Source of the DNA: Candidatus Sumerlaeota bacterium
GTDB lineage: Bacteria > Sumerlaeota > Sumerlaeia > JADFCT01
NCBI GenBank assembly: GCA_026398575.1
Contig: JAPLSP010000476.1
Location: 1 to 20,915 of the forward strand
DNA length: 20,915 nucleotides
Direction of reading: 5' to 3'
The notes under the pieces were generated by a model. That model was not told the DNA's origin, made no database searches, and saw nothing but the letters and a program-made list of their open reading frames with translations. Numbering within the stretch: the stretch's first letter is position 1; each line of letters begins with the position of its first letter. Both the position numbers and the translations under genes were made by a program. This document shows positions 8,240-14,460 of the stretch, one piece after another.

Positions 8240-8294
8240 AGGCAGAATCATTGAGGGCAGAATCATTATGATTCTGCCCTCAATGATTCTGCCT
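8240..8294. repeat. Perfect 55-bp palindrome (27-1-27) between kinase and regulator
   Basis: The arms 8240-8266 and 8268-8294 are exact reverse complements around a single central T. Each arm itself holds two copies of gcagaatcat(t), so the sequence is both a direct and an inverted repeat. No T-run follows, so it is not a normal intrinsic terminator. It ends seven bases before a sigma-54 -24 element. It could be an activator-binding site, an mRNA hairpin tuning kinase versus regulator levels, or a REP-like mobile hairpin. Confidence 0.9.
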
Positions 8295-8300
8295 CCTCAA

Positions 8301-8317
8301 CTGGCATATCCTTTGCT
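8301..8317 (+). promoter_or_regulatory. Candidate sigma-54 promoter for the activator gene
   Basis: CTGGCATATCCTTTGCT matches YTGGCA at -24 and TTGCW at -12. The essential GG (8303-8304) and GC (8315-8316) are exactly ten bases apart. Mismatches are confined to the CGR between the elements. Predicted transcription starts near 8328, 26 bases before the ATG of the NtrC-family gene, which has GGGGA upstream of its start. Confidence 0.65.
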
Positions 8318-8353
8318 CTTTCATCTTCAACTCCCAAAAATCCGGGGAAAACT

Positions 8354-10240
8354 ATGGAAAAGCTACTGGTTGTTGACGATGATCCCGCCATGAGATTGGC
8401 GCTCCGTGAGGTATTGCGGAGAAAAGGCTATGAAGTTTTGGAGGCCGATGGGGGCAAAAGCGCCTTGGAGATTCTCGAAAGCGACGCCGCCGTGCGCCTC
8501 GTGCTAAGCGATGTGCGGATGCCAGAGATGACCGGATCGGAATTGCTCAAGATCGCTTCAGCGCGCTATCCAAATCTGCCCTTCATTATCATGACGGCAT
8601 TTGGAACGATCGAAGACGCCGTCGAAGCCATGCGCCTCGGGGCGCGCGATTATATCATCAAGCCTTTTACCGGCGACGCGATCACCGAAGCCATCACCAA
8701 AGCCTTGGCGTCTTGCAGCCTTAACGGCGCCGGCAATGGTGATAATGATGACGATACGCTGGAGGAAGCATCCGGCGAGATATCAGCGGCCGGTTCCTCA
8801 GGCGACAATGGTTTTCGGCGGCGCGTGCGGCCCGTTTATGGCGCAGGCAAGATGGTCTTCGCCGATCCTTTGATGGCCGGTATTATTTCGCTGCTCGATG
8901 AAATCAGCGACAGCCATGCCACCGTGCTCATCGAAGGCGAAAGCGGCACGGGAAAGGAAGTCCTGGCCCGCTATCTGCATCGAAAAAGCCCGCGCCGCGA
9001 CAAGCCCTTCGTGGCCGTCAACTGCGCTGCGCTGCCCGAAGGACTGCTCGAGAGCGAGCTCTTCGGCCACGAAAAAGGCTCGTTCACCGGCGCCATCCAG
9101 TCGCGCAAAGGCAAGTTCGAACTGGCCAACGGCGGCACGATCCTGCTCGACGAAATCAGCGAGATGCCCGCCTCGCTCCAGGCCAAAATCCTGCGCGTCC
9201 TGCAGGAACACGAAATTGATCCGGTCGGCGCGCGCGCGCCCATCGCCATTGACATTCGCGTCGTGGCCACCACCAACCGCAACATCGTAGCCGCCGTGCG
9301 CTCGGGCGACTTCCGCGAAGACCTGTACTATCGCCTCAACGTCATCAACGTCAAAGTCCCGCCCTTGCGCGAGCGGCCTGCCGACGTTATCCCGCTGGCC
9401 GAGTATTTCCTTCAGAAACACTGCAAGCGCAACCATCGCCCCATGAAACGCCTCGGCGCCGAAATGATGGAGTACCTTCTGGCGCAATATTGGCCCGGCA
9501 ACGTCCGCGAAATGGAAAACTTTATCGAACGCGCCGTGCTGCTGTGCAAAGACGAAGAAATCGCCCCGGCCAAACTATTCCTCAATCCGGCGACCGAAAG
9601 AAAAATCGTCGCCTCCGACTACGGACGGCAGGGGACGTGGGGGCAGGAAGGCAGGGGGCAGGGGTCAGGGGTCAGGGGTCAGAGACTAGAGGTCGGCGGA
9701 CAGGAAGATGAATTTCGGGAGAAGGATGAGGAGCGCGAATGGGATGATGAGGATTCGCGCGGTTGGCGCAATGCGCAAGTCGCCAATCCCGCGCTTGCCG
9801 CCCATTCATTCATGGCAAGCCGCTTAGGTCTTTCAGGAAACAGCATTCCCACGCATGATAATGCCTATCCAAACGATTCGCGAAATCCGCGAATGAACCT
9901 GCACACAGAAAACAGCCTCGCGCAATCCGCAATGGGCAATCCGCAATCCCCAATCGGCAATGCTCAATCCGCAATGGGCATTCACCAATCCGTAATCCGC
10001 AATCCGCAATCCGCAATCCGCAATTCGCAATCCACTATAGCCGCGATCATGGAAGAAGCCTCCGGCCCCGCCTTTGTCACGTTGGAGGAAATGGAACGCC
10101 GGCTGATTCTCAACACGCTTGAAAAAGTCGGCGGCAATCGCACGCGGGCCGCCGACCTCCTCGGCGTCAGCGTCCGCACCATCCGCAACAAACTAGCCCA
10201 ATACCGCGACCCATCGCTAGCCATGCAGCAAGCCATCTAG
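8354..10240 (+). CDS. NtrC-family sigma-54-dependent response regulator
   Basis: 628 residues, long for the family. The receiver domain (1-120) has the acidic DDD at 8-10, phospho-acceptor D53 in LSDVRMPEMTG, MTAFG threonine and IIKPF lysine. The AAA+ domain (about 165-400) has Walker A GESGTGKE, the sigma-54-contacting loop as GSFTGA (usual form GAFTGA), Walker B GGTILLDEI, and R-finger regions. The Fis-type helix-turn-helix is at 590-620 (GGNRTRAADLLGVSVRTIRNKL). The family normally has a short linker before the helix-turn-helix. Here about 150 residues intervene, largely encoded by two heptamer repeats (GQGSGVRGQ and NPQSAIR-type heptads). It is probably phosphorylated by the kinase upstream and may drive the two sigma-54 promoters nearby, including its own. 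Confidence 0.95.
   Translation: MEKLLVVDDDPAMRLALREVLRRKGYEVLEADGGKSALEILESDAAVRLVLSDVRMPEMTGSELLKIASARYPNLPFIIMTAFGTIEDAVEAMRLGARDYIIKPFTGDAITEAITKALASCSLNGAGNGDNDDDTLEEASGEISAAGSSGDNGFRRRVRPVYGAGKMVFADPLMAGIISLLDEISDSHATVLIEGESGTGKEVLARYLHRKSPRRDKPFVAVNCAALPEGLLESELFGHEKGSFTGAIQSRKGKFELANGGTILLDEISEMPASLQAKILRVLQEHEIDPVGARAPIAIDIRVVATTNRNIVAAVRSGDFREDLYYRLNVINVKVPPLRERPADVIPLAEYFLQKHCKRNHRPMKRLGAEMMEYLLAQYWPGNVREMENFIERAVLLCKDEEIAPAKLFLNPATERKIVASDYGRQGTWGQEGRGQGSGVRGQRLEVGGQEDEFREKDEEREWDDEDSRGWRNAQVANPALAAHSFMASRLGLSGNSIPTHDNAYPNDSRNPRMNLHTENSLAQSAMGNPQSPIGNAQSAMGIHQSVIRNPQSAIRNSQSTIAAIMEEASGPAFVTLEEMERRLILNTLEKVGGNRTRAADLLGVSVRTIRNKLAQYRDPSLAMQQAI
9647..9688. repeat. Heptamer tandem repeat (ggggtca)n inside the activator gene
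   Basis: Three perfect ggggtca units (9661-9681) flanked by variants in the same 7-base register (gaaggca, gggggca, then gagacta). Read in frame it gives the GQGSGVRGQ peptide in the linker of the sigma-54 activator. Confidence 0.85.
9923..10033. repeat. Heptamer tandem repeat (caatccg)n inside the activator gene
   Basis: Sixteen consecutive units in strict 7-base register. Eight are exactly caatccg (counting the truncated last unit); the others vary mainly in the last three bases (caatggg, caatccc, caatcgg, caatgct, cattcac, taatccg, caattcg). Because 7 and 3 share no factor, the array stays open and encodes a 7-residue peptide period (N-P-Q-S-A-I-R / G-N-P-Q-S-P-I) just before the helix-turn-helix. 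Confidence 0.93.
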
Positions 10241-10467
10241 CATTTTGAGTAGCGCCTCGCGCGCCGAAACGCAGACCGCTGCGGCCCGGTGCTGGCCGAA
10301 GGGGATACGCTTCGCCCAGGGGCGCTTGAGTAAAGAGACCGGCGCGATGAGCGGGAAGTTGATCTCAGATTGATAGCCCGTTCGCGGGCGCTGGTGTTGA
10401 AGTTGCCAGGATGGCGATTGGCATTGACTGCGAACACCCGCCCACGGCAACATTAAGGGGATAAGCT
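10241..10467. other. Intergenic gap after the activator gene
   Basis: 227 bases without a convincing gene. A short GCCCG-TTCG-CGGGC hairpin (10376-10389) has no T-run after it. AAGGGG at 10455-10460 is a strong ribosome site for the TTG start at 10468. Two overlapping minus-strand open frames here have no recognisable protein character. No promoter was recognised. Confidence 0.5.
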
Positions 10468-11136
10468 TTGTTTCCGGTGGCGGATGATACTATGGCTGCT
10501 TCCGACGTTAAGAATACTCAAAGGGATGGGCGCAGACTTGGCAGGCCCGGTCATGGTAGCGACGATTGGCCGGACACCGTTGATAGAGAAAGCCAAACAG
10601 CAGAGCCGTTACCTGATTACAGAAGCGTTGACGAGGGCATTCAGAACGCGGAGCGCGAATATGTCGGAAGGAAGAATGAATGGGGACGGGTTCTTCGGGC
10701 CGACGGTAGGGCAATGATGCACGATAGGGAAGGAGACGAAAGCAGTGTTCCATTTTATGATAAAGCAATCAGGAAAATGGCTCTTGATGGAGACATCACT
10801 CTCTTTCATACGCACATAACAGGGAATAGTTTTTCTCTGGACGATCTGAAATTAGCCAGTGCAGCAAATCTGGCTCGCATGATAACCACAGGAAAAAACT
10901 ATGCTGGAGAAGTGATAAGGCACGAGATCATAAGACCTGCAAAAGGATGGCCAGATGAAAGCAAGTGGAAAACAGCCTATGATCTCCAGTACAGCCGTGT
11001 AAAAAAGCAACTGTACGAAGCCTATAAAGAGGGCAGAATTACGTGGAATGAGTATAACAAACGATGGCCGCATGAGGTAATTTTAGGGCTTGAAAAGATA
11101 TTCAAATTTCGGTATGCTTTCTCTCGTTTGGAGTGA
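10468..11136 (+). CDS. JAMM/JAB-like domain protein, possible toxin or phage-type fragment
   Basis: 222 residues; no firm family assignment. The central part has the pattern of a JAMM-type metal site: E71 in a strand-like segment (NEWGRVLRADG), H114-T-H116, then S123-x-x-D126 within LFHTHITGNSFSLDDLKLA. This resembles the HNHPxGxSFSxxD domains I recall at the C-termini of phage Mu gpF-like and polymorphic-toxin proteins. The usual proline after HxH is isoleucine here and the spacing is one residue shorter than the textbook motif. The first 55 residues are polar and disordered-looking. The TTG start has AAGGGG seven bases upstream and an in-frame stop just before it; ATG 10492 is an alternative. 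Base composition is less GC-rich than the neighbours, suggesting transfer. A small gene follows six bases later. Confidence 0.6.
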   Translation: MFPVADDTMAASDVKNTQRDGRRLGRPGHGSDDWPDTVDRESQTAEPLPDYRSVDEGIQNAEREYVGRKNEWGRVLRADGRAMMHDREGDESSVPFYDKAIRKMALDGDITLFHTHITGNSFSLDDLKLASAANLARMITTGKNYAGEVIRHEIIRPAKGWPDESKWKTAYDLQYSRVKKQLYEAYKEGRITWNEYNKRWPHEVILGLEKIFKFRYAFSRLE

Positions 11137-11142
11137 CAAACT

Positions 11143-11358
11143 ATGAGCCCAAGACGCGTAATTTATTTGGATCGCTGCATGGCAAAGTACAACGTTACGA
11201 AGGAGCAGCTCGATGCCATGGTGAAGCGGGAACAGAAGAACTGGCCCCCTGAGCGAATTCAGGCGGCTAATGAACGCAGAGCCGCGCTGGAAAGACAGGA
11301 AGCGTTGCGCCTGCAAAAAAATCTCTTAACATCGGCGAGAACGGCAAGATCGTCCTAA
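11143..11358 (+). CDS. Small protein paired with the JAMM-like gene; likely recoded or frameshifted
   Basis: 71 residues as read directly (MSPRRVIYLDRCMAKYNVTK...), with no recognised family. GGAG overlaps the stop region of the preceding gene, eight bases before ATG 11143, so translation is probably coupled. The frame reads well until LQK (residue 59) and then becomes a nondescript NLLTSARTARSS. The -1 frame from the A7 run at 11315-11321 instead reads KSLNIGENGKIVLMTTPP... to a stop at 11457-11459, which looks like a natural protein end. A shift would give about 105 residues. Alternatively the gene is decayed, or one base is missing in the assembly. The neighbour suggests an accessory or immunity-like partner, which is an inference only. 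Confidence 0.55.
   Translation: MSPRRVIYLDRCMAKYNVTKEQLDAMVKREQKNWPPERIQAANERRAALERQEALRLQKNLLTSARTARSS
11315..11321 (+). promoter_or_regulatory. A7 slippery run, candidate -1 frameshift or slippage site
   Basis: Frame-0 codons are CAA AAA AAT, so the heptamer A-AAA-AAT allows both tRNAs to re-pair after a -1 slip; transcriptional slippage on A7 is equally possible. The -1 frame stays open for 46 codons to 11459. An internal ATG at 11358 overlaps the frame-0 stop (TAATG) and would allow re-initiation of the last 33 residues. A C8 run (11365-11372) follows. Confidence 0.45.
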
Positions 11359-11463
11359 TGACCACCCCCCCCACGAACTGCCCTCGCGATGGCGGCAGCG
11401 TAGGTGAATTGGCCGGTGTGGTTGAGGAGTCACGCGAGGATGACCGCAAGCTCTGGTAGGTTG

Positions 11464-12981
11464 TCAAGGCTTCCCAATATTAATGAGCTCAAGCATCGCC
11501 CGATTCTTTTCATCATTAGGATTCAATTCCACGGCGCGCGTTGCCGCCGTCAAAGCATCTTTTTGCAGATTCCGCTTGAAGCACGCCGCGGCCAATCCCC
11601 GCCAAGCCTCAGCCATCTTCGGATCAAACTTCACAGCCGCAAGGTAATATTCTTGCGACTTGATCCAATCGCCAGCGCCGAAATAAAGCGCACCTAATGC
11701 CACCTTGCCTTGCGCGTTGTCCCATAACTCATAGCGGCGGATGTTGAGCGTCACGTCGTCCCGCCAATCGCCCGCGCGACTGATGGTCAGAGCGATCAAG
11801 AGCGCAACCAGGCAAATGCCGCCCAAGTATCCCGGGGTTCTGCCTGCGGAAAGAGCCATGGCGACTGTTTTAGTTTTGAGAACGTGTTTGCCCAGCGCGA
11901 TCGTGAGCGACGCGAACATCAACGCCATGCCGGCGTGCGCCATGTAGAGATAGCGCTCGGCAATCAGTTCGGGCGTCGGCATGATTTGGGCGATGGGCAG
12001 CAGGCTCACGCACACCCATAGCCCCCCCACTCCGGATAGCTTGCGCTTCGCATAAGCCCACACGGAAAAAATGGCGAACGCAGCCAGCGCGAGCGCGCCC
12101 GCCCACAGCCGCAGATCGCCGTAGGAGGCGGAAGGCTCGAAGTAATGCCCGATGGAAAGATGAACGGGCGCGAGCCACAGCCGCGCATAGATCAGGAAGA
12201 CGCTGCAAAAATTGAGAACGCCGAGGATGGGTCCGTCGCCGCCCGGCCATGGGCGCGCCGCTGAAGGATAGCTCAACAGGCGATAGAGTCCGACATACAG
12301 CAGCAGCGCGGCGCCGAATGGGATCGCAAGCAACGCCGCCCTCTTTATCCATCCAGACAGCATCCATCTGAGGCGTGCCCTGCGGCGGATCAGTGGCGAG
12401 CGAAAGAAAACAACCAGAGCCAATAGCGGCGCAAGGATCGCCGGCTCTTTGGCCAGCAGCGCCAGGAGCCAGACGGCGGCGGCAGCCCAGGGCTTCCACC
12501 AGACAGGCCGCAAGAGATGACGCGTCAAAATCAGGAGCGACCAGAGGCAAAAAAGCAGAGCCAGCAGATCCTCGCGAAAGCCGGGGCAGAGCACAACTTC
12601 GGATACAATCGGATGGCAGAGGAAAATCGCCGCCGCGAGGAACGCTACATCCCGCCGACGAAACAGGATGCGCCAAAGACTCCAAAGCGCCAGCCCCACA
12701 AGAAGATGCAGCGCCAGATTGATCGCGCGCGAAAAGAATGGCCGTTTGCCGAAGACAAGCGAATCCAGGAAATAGCTGGCAGTAACGACCGGGCGATAAG
12801 TCAGTTCGCCGAATGCGCGGGCATAGCGCGAAGAGAATAGATCCTTCAGCCCGGCGCCGCTCTCCAAGGCGCGGCAATCGCGCACGGCTGGAATATCATC
12901 GTAGCAATAGCTCCCGCGCAAAGACCAACCGTAGGCCAGCAGGCCAATCAGGATGAGCGAAGCGGGGGCGAGACGGTTCAC
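11464..12981 (-). CDS. TMTC-like GT-C membrane glycosyltransferase with C-terminal TPR
   Basis: 505 residues with about ten membrane segments, followed by a soluble C-terminal tail with roughly two TPRs (ALGALYFGAGDWIKSQEYYLAAVKFDPKMAEAWRGLAAACFKRN). The first outside loop begins SYCYDDIPAV, the acidic DD placed as in GT-C/TMTC enzymes. YRPVVTASYFLD, INLALHLLVG and AERYLYMAHAGMALM also match the TMTC/DUF1736 pattern from memory. Such enzymes move mannose or other sugars from a lipid-phosphate donor to an exported acceptor; donor and acceptor are not known here. The GTG start lies inside a heptamer repeat and lacks a ribosome site, so the true start may differ. It converges with the small plus-strand gene, with only a few bases between. 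Confidence 0.8.
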   Translation of the reverse strand: MNRLAPASLILIGLLAYGWSLRGSYCYDDIPAVRDCRALESGAGLKDLFSSRYARAFGELTYRPVVTASYFLDSLVFGKRPFFSRAINLALHLLVGLALWSLWRILFRRRDVAFLAAAIFLCHPIVSEVVLCPGFREDLLALLFCLWSLLILTRHLLRPVWWKPWAAAAVWLLALLAKEPAILAPLLALVVFFRSPLIRRRARLRWMLSGWIKRAALLAIPFGAALLLYVGLYRLLSYPSAARPWPGGDGPILGVLNFCSVFLIYARLWLAPVHLSIGHYFEPSASYGDLRLWAGALALAAFAIFSVWAYAKRKLSGVGGLWVCVSLLPIAQIMPTPELIAERYLYMAHAGMALMFASLTIALGKHVLKTKTVAMALSAGRTPGYLGGICLVALLIALTISRAGDWRDDVTLNIRRYELWDNAQGKVALGALYFGAGDWIKSQEYYLAAVKFDPKMAEAWRGLAAACFKRNLQKDALTAATRAVELNPNDEKNRAMLELINIGKP

Positions 12982-13105
12982 GGTTTTCGGTTTTCGGTTT
13001 TCGGTTTTCAGTTGGCGGTTTTCGGTTTTCGGTTTTCAGTTTGCGGTTTTCAGTTTGCAGTTTTCAGTTTGCGGTTTTCAGTTTGCAGTTTTCGGTTCGG
13101 GGTTA
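12973..13105. repeat. Heptamer tandem repeat (tcggttt/tcagttt/gcggttt), 19 units
   Basis: Nineteen units in unbroken 7-base register. The pattern is a variable first base, then cggtt or cagtt, then t (with a few c/g/a); only the last unit (ggggtta) departs from it. It fills almost all of the gap between the PfkB gene and the TMTC-like gene and covers the GTG start of the latter. Read on the plus strand it encodes an FRFSVFG-type peptide with no gene character. Confidence 0.95.
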
Positions 13106-13137
13106 TTGGATTGTAGCCTGCAATTCATGACTTGCTG

Positions 13138-14049
13138 TTAAAACTTTGGAATTTGGGTGATCTCACGCAACAACGCCACGCGCTTCCGGATATCGGCGGG
13201 CGTCACGCGGGCGGTGCGGCGGCAGCTGAAATCCTCGACGCAGTAGGAAGCAAGGATCGTCCCGCAAACCACGCCACGGCGATACTCGGCTTCCGTCAGG
13301 CGGCGCGCGCCGGCCAGTGAGCCGATGAATCCGCCCGCGAACGAATCGCCCGCGCCCGTCGTATCCCGGACGGTCTTGAGCGGAATGGCGGGCAGCGCAA
13401 AAAACGAATCCTTGCCGAACAAGAGGACGCCGCTCGAACCTTTTTTGATGATCACGCGCTCCGGCCCCAGTTTGAGCAGCTCGGCGGCGGCGGCGGGAAG
13501 CGAGGGCTTGTTGCAGAACTGGCGCGCTTCGTCTTCGTTGATGCAGATGACGGTCACTTTGCGAAAGACTTTTTCGAGTTCGCGCGGCGCCGAGGAAATC
13601 CAGTAGTTCATCGTATCGCACAGAACCAGCCGCGGTTTTTTAACCTGCGCAAGGACTTCGAGTTGCAGCGACGGCGCGATGTTGCCGAGAAGAACGACCG
13701 GCGCCTTGCGATAGGAATCGGGGATTACCGGCTTGAAATCGGCAAAGACGTTGAGCTCGGTCGCGCGCGTATGCGCCTTGCCAAGATCGCCGTCGTAAAA
13801 GCCGGACCAGTGAAACGTCTTGCCATTGGGATCAATCTGCAAGCCTTCAAGGTCAATGCCCCGGCGCTGAAGCAGGCGAATGTGTTTGCGGTCGAAGTCC
13901 TTGCCGACGACTCCGACGATGCCGGGCTTTGCAAAATGAGACGCCGCGACGGAAGCATAGGTGGCAGCCCCTCCGAGGCCGCGATCCAGCTTGCCGTAAG
14001 GCGTTTCGACCGTGTCAAGCGCCACGGATCCCACAACCAGGACGTTCAT
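13138..14049 (-). CDS. PfkB-family sugar kinase
   Basis: 303 residues in the ribokinase/PfkB fold. It should phosphorylate a sugar or nucleoside with ATP; the substrate is not evident. The N-terminal strand MNVLVVGSVALDTVETP and the glycine pair region RGLGGAATYASVAASHF (PfkB signature 1 area) are followed by the C-terminal signature DTTGAGDSFAGGFIGSLAG, whose aspartate (D of AGD) is the catalytic base. The open frame reaches ATG 14061, but ATG 14049 has GGA seven bases upstream and gives the normal family start, so it was chosen. It is separated from the lipoyl-like gene by 151 bases packed with short tandem repeats. Confidence 0.9.
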   Translation of the reverse strand: MNVLVVGSVALDTVETPYGKLDRGLGGAATYASVAASHFAKPGIVGVVGKDFDRKHIRLLQRRGIDLEGLQIDPNGKTFHWSGFYDGDLGKAHTRATELNVFADFKPVIPDSYRKAPVVLLGNIAPSLQLEVLAQVKKPRLVLCDTMNYWISSAPRELEKVFRKVTVICINEDEARQFCNKPSLPAAAAELLKLGPERVIIKKGSSGVLLFGKDSFFALPAIPLKTVRDTTGAGDSFAGGFIGSLAGARRLTEAEYRRGVVCGTILASYCVEDFSCRRTARVTPADIRKRVALLREITQIPKF

Positions 14050-14094
14050 AAGCATTTCCATTCTTTGGAGATTGGCTGGCAGTTTTTAGGATGA

Positions 14095-14139
14095 GGTGGA
14101 CACTGTGGACAGTGTGGACGGGGTGGACGACGCGGACGG
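14095..14139. repeat. Nonamer tandem repeat with gtggac core
   Basis: Five 9-bp units (ggtggacac, tgtggacag, tgtggacgg, ggtggacga, cgcggacgg) in exact register, lying just upstream of the PfkB gene. The period differs from the heptamer arrays nearby. Confidence 0.85.
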
Positions 14140-14140
14140 C

Positions 14141-14157
14141 GCTTATTAAAAATAAGC
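14141..14157. repeat. Small perfect hairpin gcttatt-aaa-aataagc
   Basis: A 7-bp stem with a 3-base loop between the nonamer and heptamer arrays, in the gap before the PfkB gene. It is AT-rich and has no T-run behind it on either strand, so termination is doubtful. Confidence 0.6.
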
Positions 14158-14164
14158 CCACCAA

Positions 14165-14199
14165 TCACGAATCCCGAGTCCCGAACCCCGCCCCCCGAG
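14165..14199. repeat. Degenerate heptamer repeat (tcccgag)n
   Basis: Five units in 7-base register (tcacgaa, tcccgag, tcccgaa, ccccgcc, ccccgag), ending one base before the stop codon of the lipoyl-like gene. On the minus strand it reads as the GG-containing cgggact/cgggatt type. Confidence 0.75.
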
Positions 14200-14200
14200 T

Positions 14201-14440
14201 CTATTCCAGCAGCGCCAGGATGTCGCCTGTGCGCACCTCATCGCCTTCATCCACCAGAATTTCCTTGATAACGCCGGCGCATGGCGCCGGCACGCGGATA
14301 TCATTGGTTGCCGTCGCCACGCAAAGCACCTCATCGCCCTCGCGCACGGTCTGCCCTTCTTCGCAGAACCATTCGAGAACGCGCCCTTCCTGGGGCGCTC
14401 CGGTCAGCTTGGGCATTACGATCTTCTTGTCCTCCGCCAT
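14201..14440 (-). CDS. Stand-alone biotinyl/lipoyl-like domain without the modified lysine
   Basis: 79 residues forming one complete hammerhead domain (KKIVMPKLTGAPQEGRVLEW... GDEVLCVATATNDIRVPAPCAGVIKEILVDEGDEVRTGDILALLE). Normal lipoyl domains carry E-T-D-K-A at the tip of the hairpin, before VPAP; here the same place reads A-T-A-T-N, so the lysine that takes lipoate (or biotin, as in M-K-M) is threonine. It cannot be modified in the usual way and may act as a structural or binding module. ATG 14440 was chosen (AAGGA upstream); a GTG at 14461 overlapping the upstream stop (TAGTG) is an alternative. It is tightly behind the repeat lipoprotein gene, so probably co-transcribed with it. Confidence 0.8.
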   Translation of the reverse strand: MAEDKKIVMPKLTGAPQEGRVLEWFCEEGQTVREGDEVLCVATATNDIRVPAPCAGVIKEILVDEGDEVRTGDILALLE

Positions 14441-14460
14441 GCTTTCGCGTATCCTTTCCA

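Noticed and set aside
8240..8294. Palindrome as an intrinsic terminator
   Set aside because: No T-run follows on either strand and the loop is a single base, so a rho-independent terminator is not supported.
9923..10033. CRISPR-like array
   Set aside because: Contiguous 7-bp units with no spacers; a simple tandem repeat.
10217..10453. Minus-strand open frames in the gap after the activator gene
   Set aside because: No recognised motif, no convincing ribosome site, and overlap with the activator 3' end.
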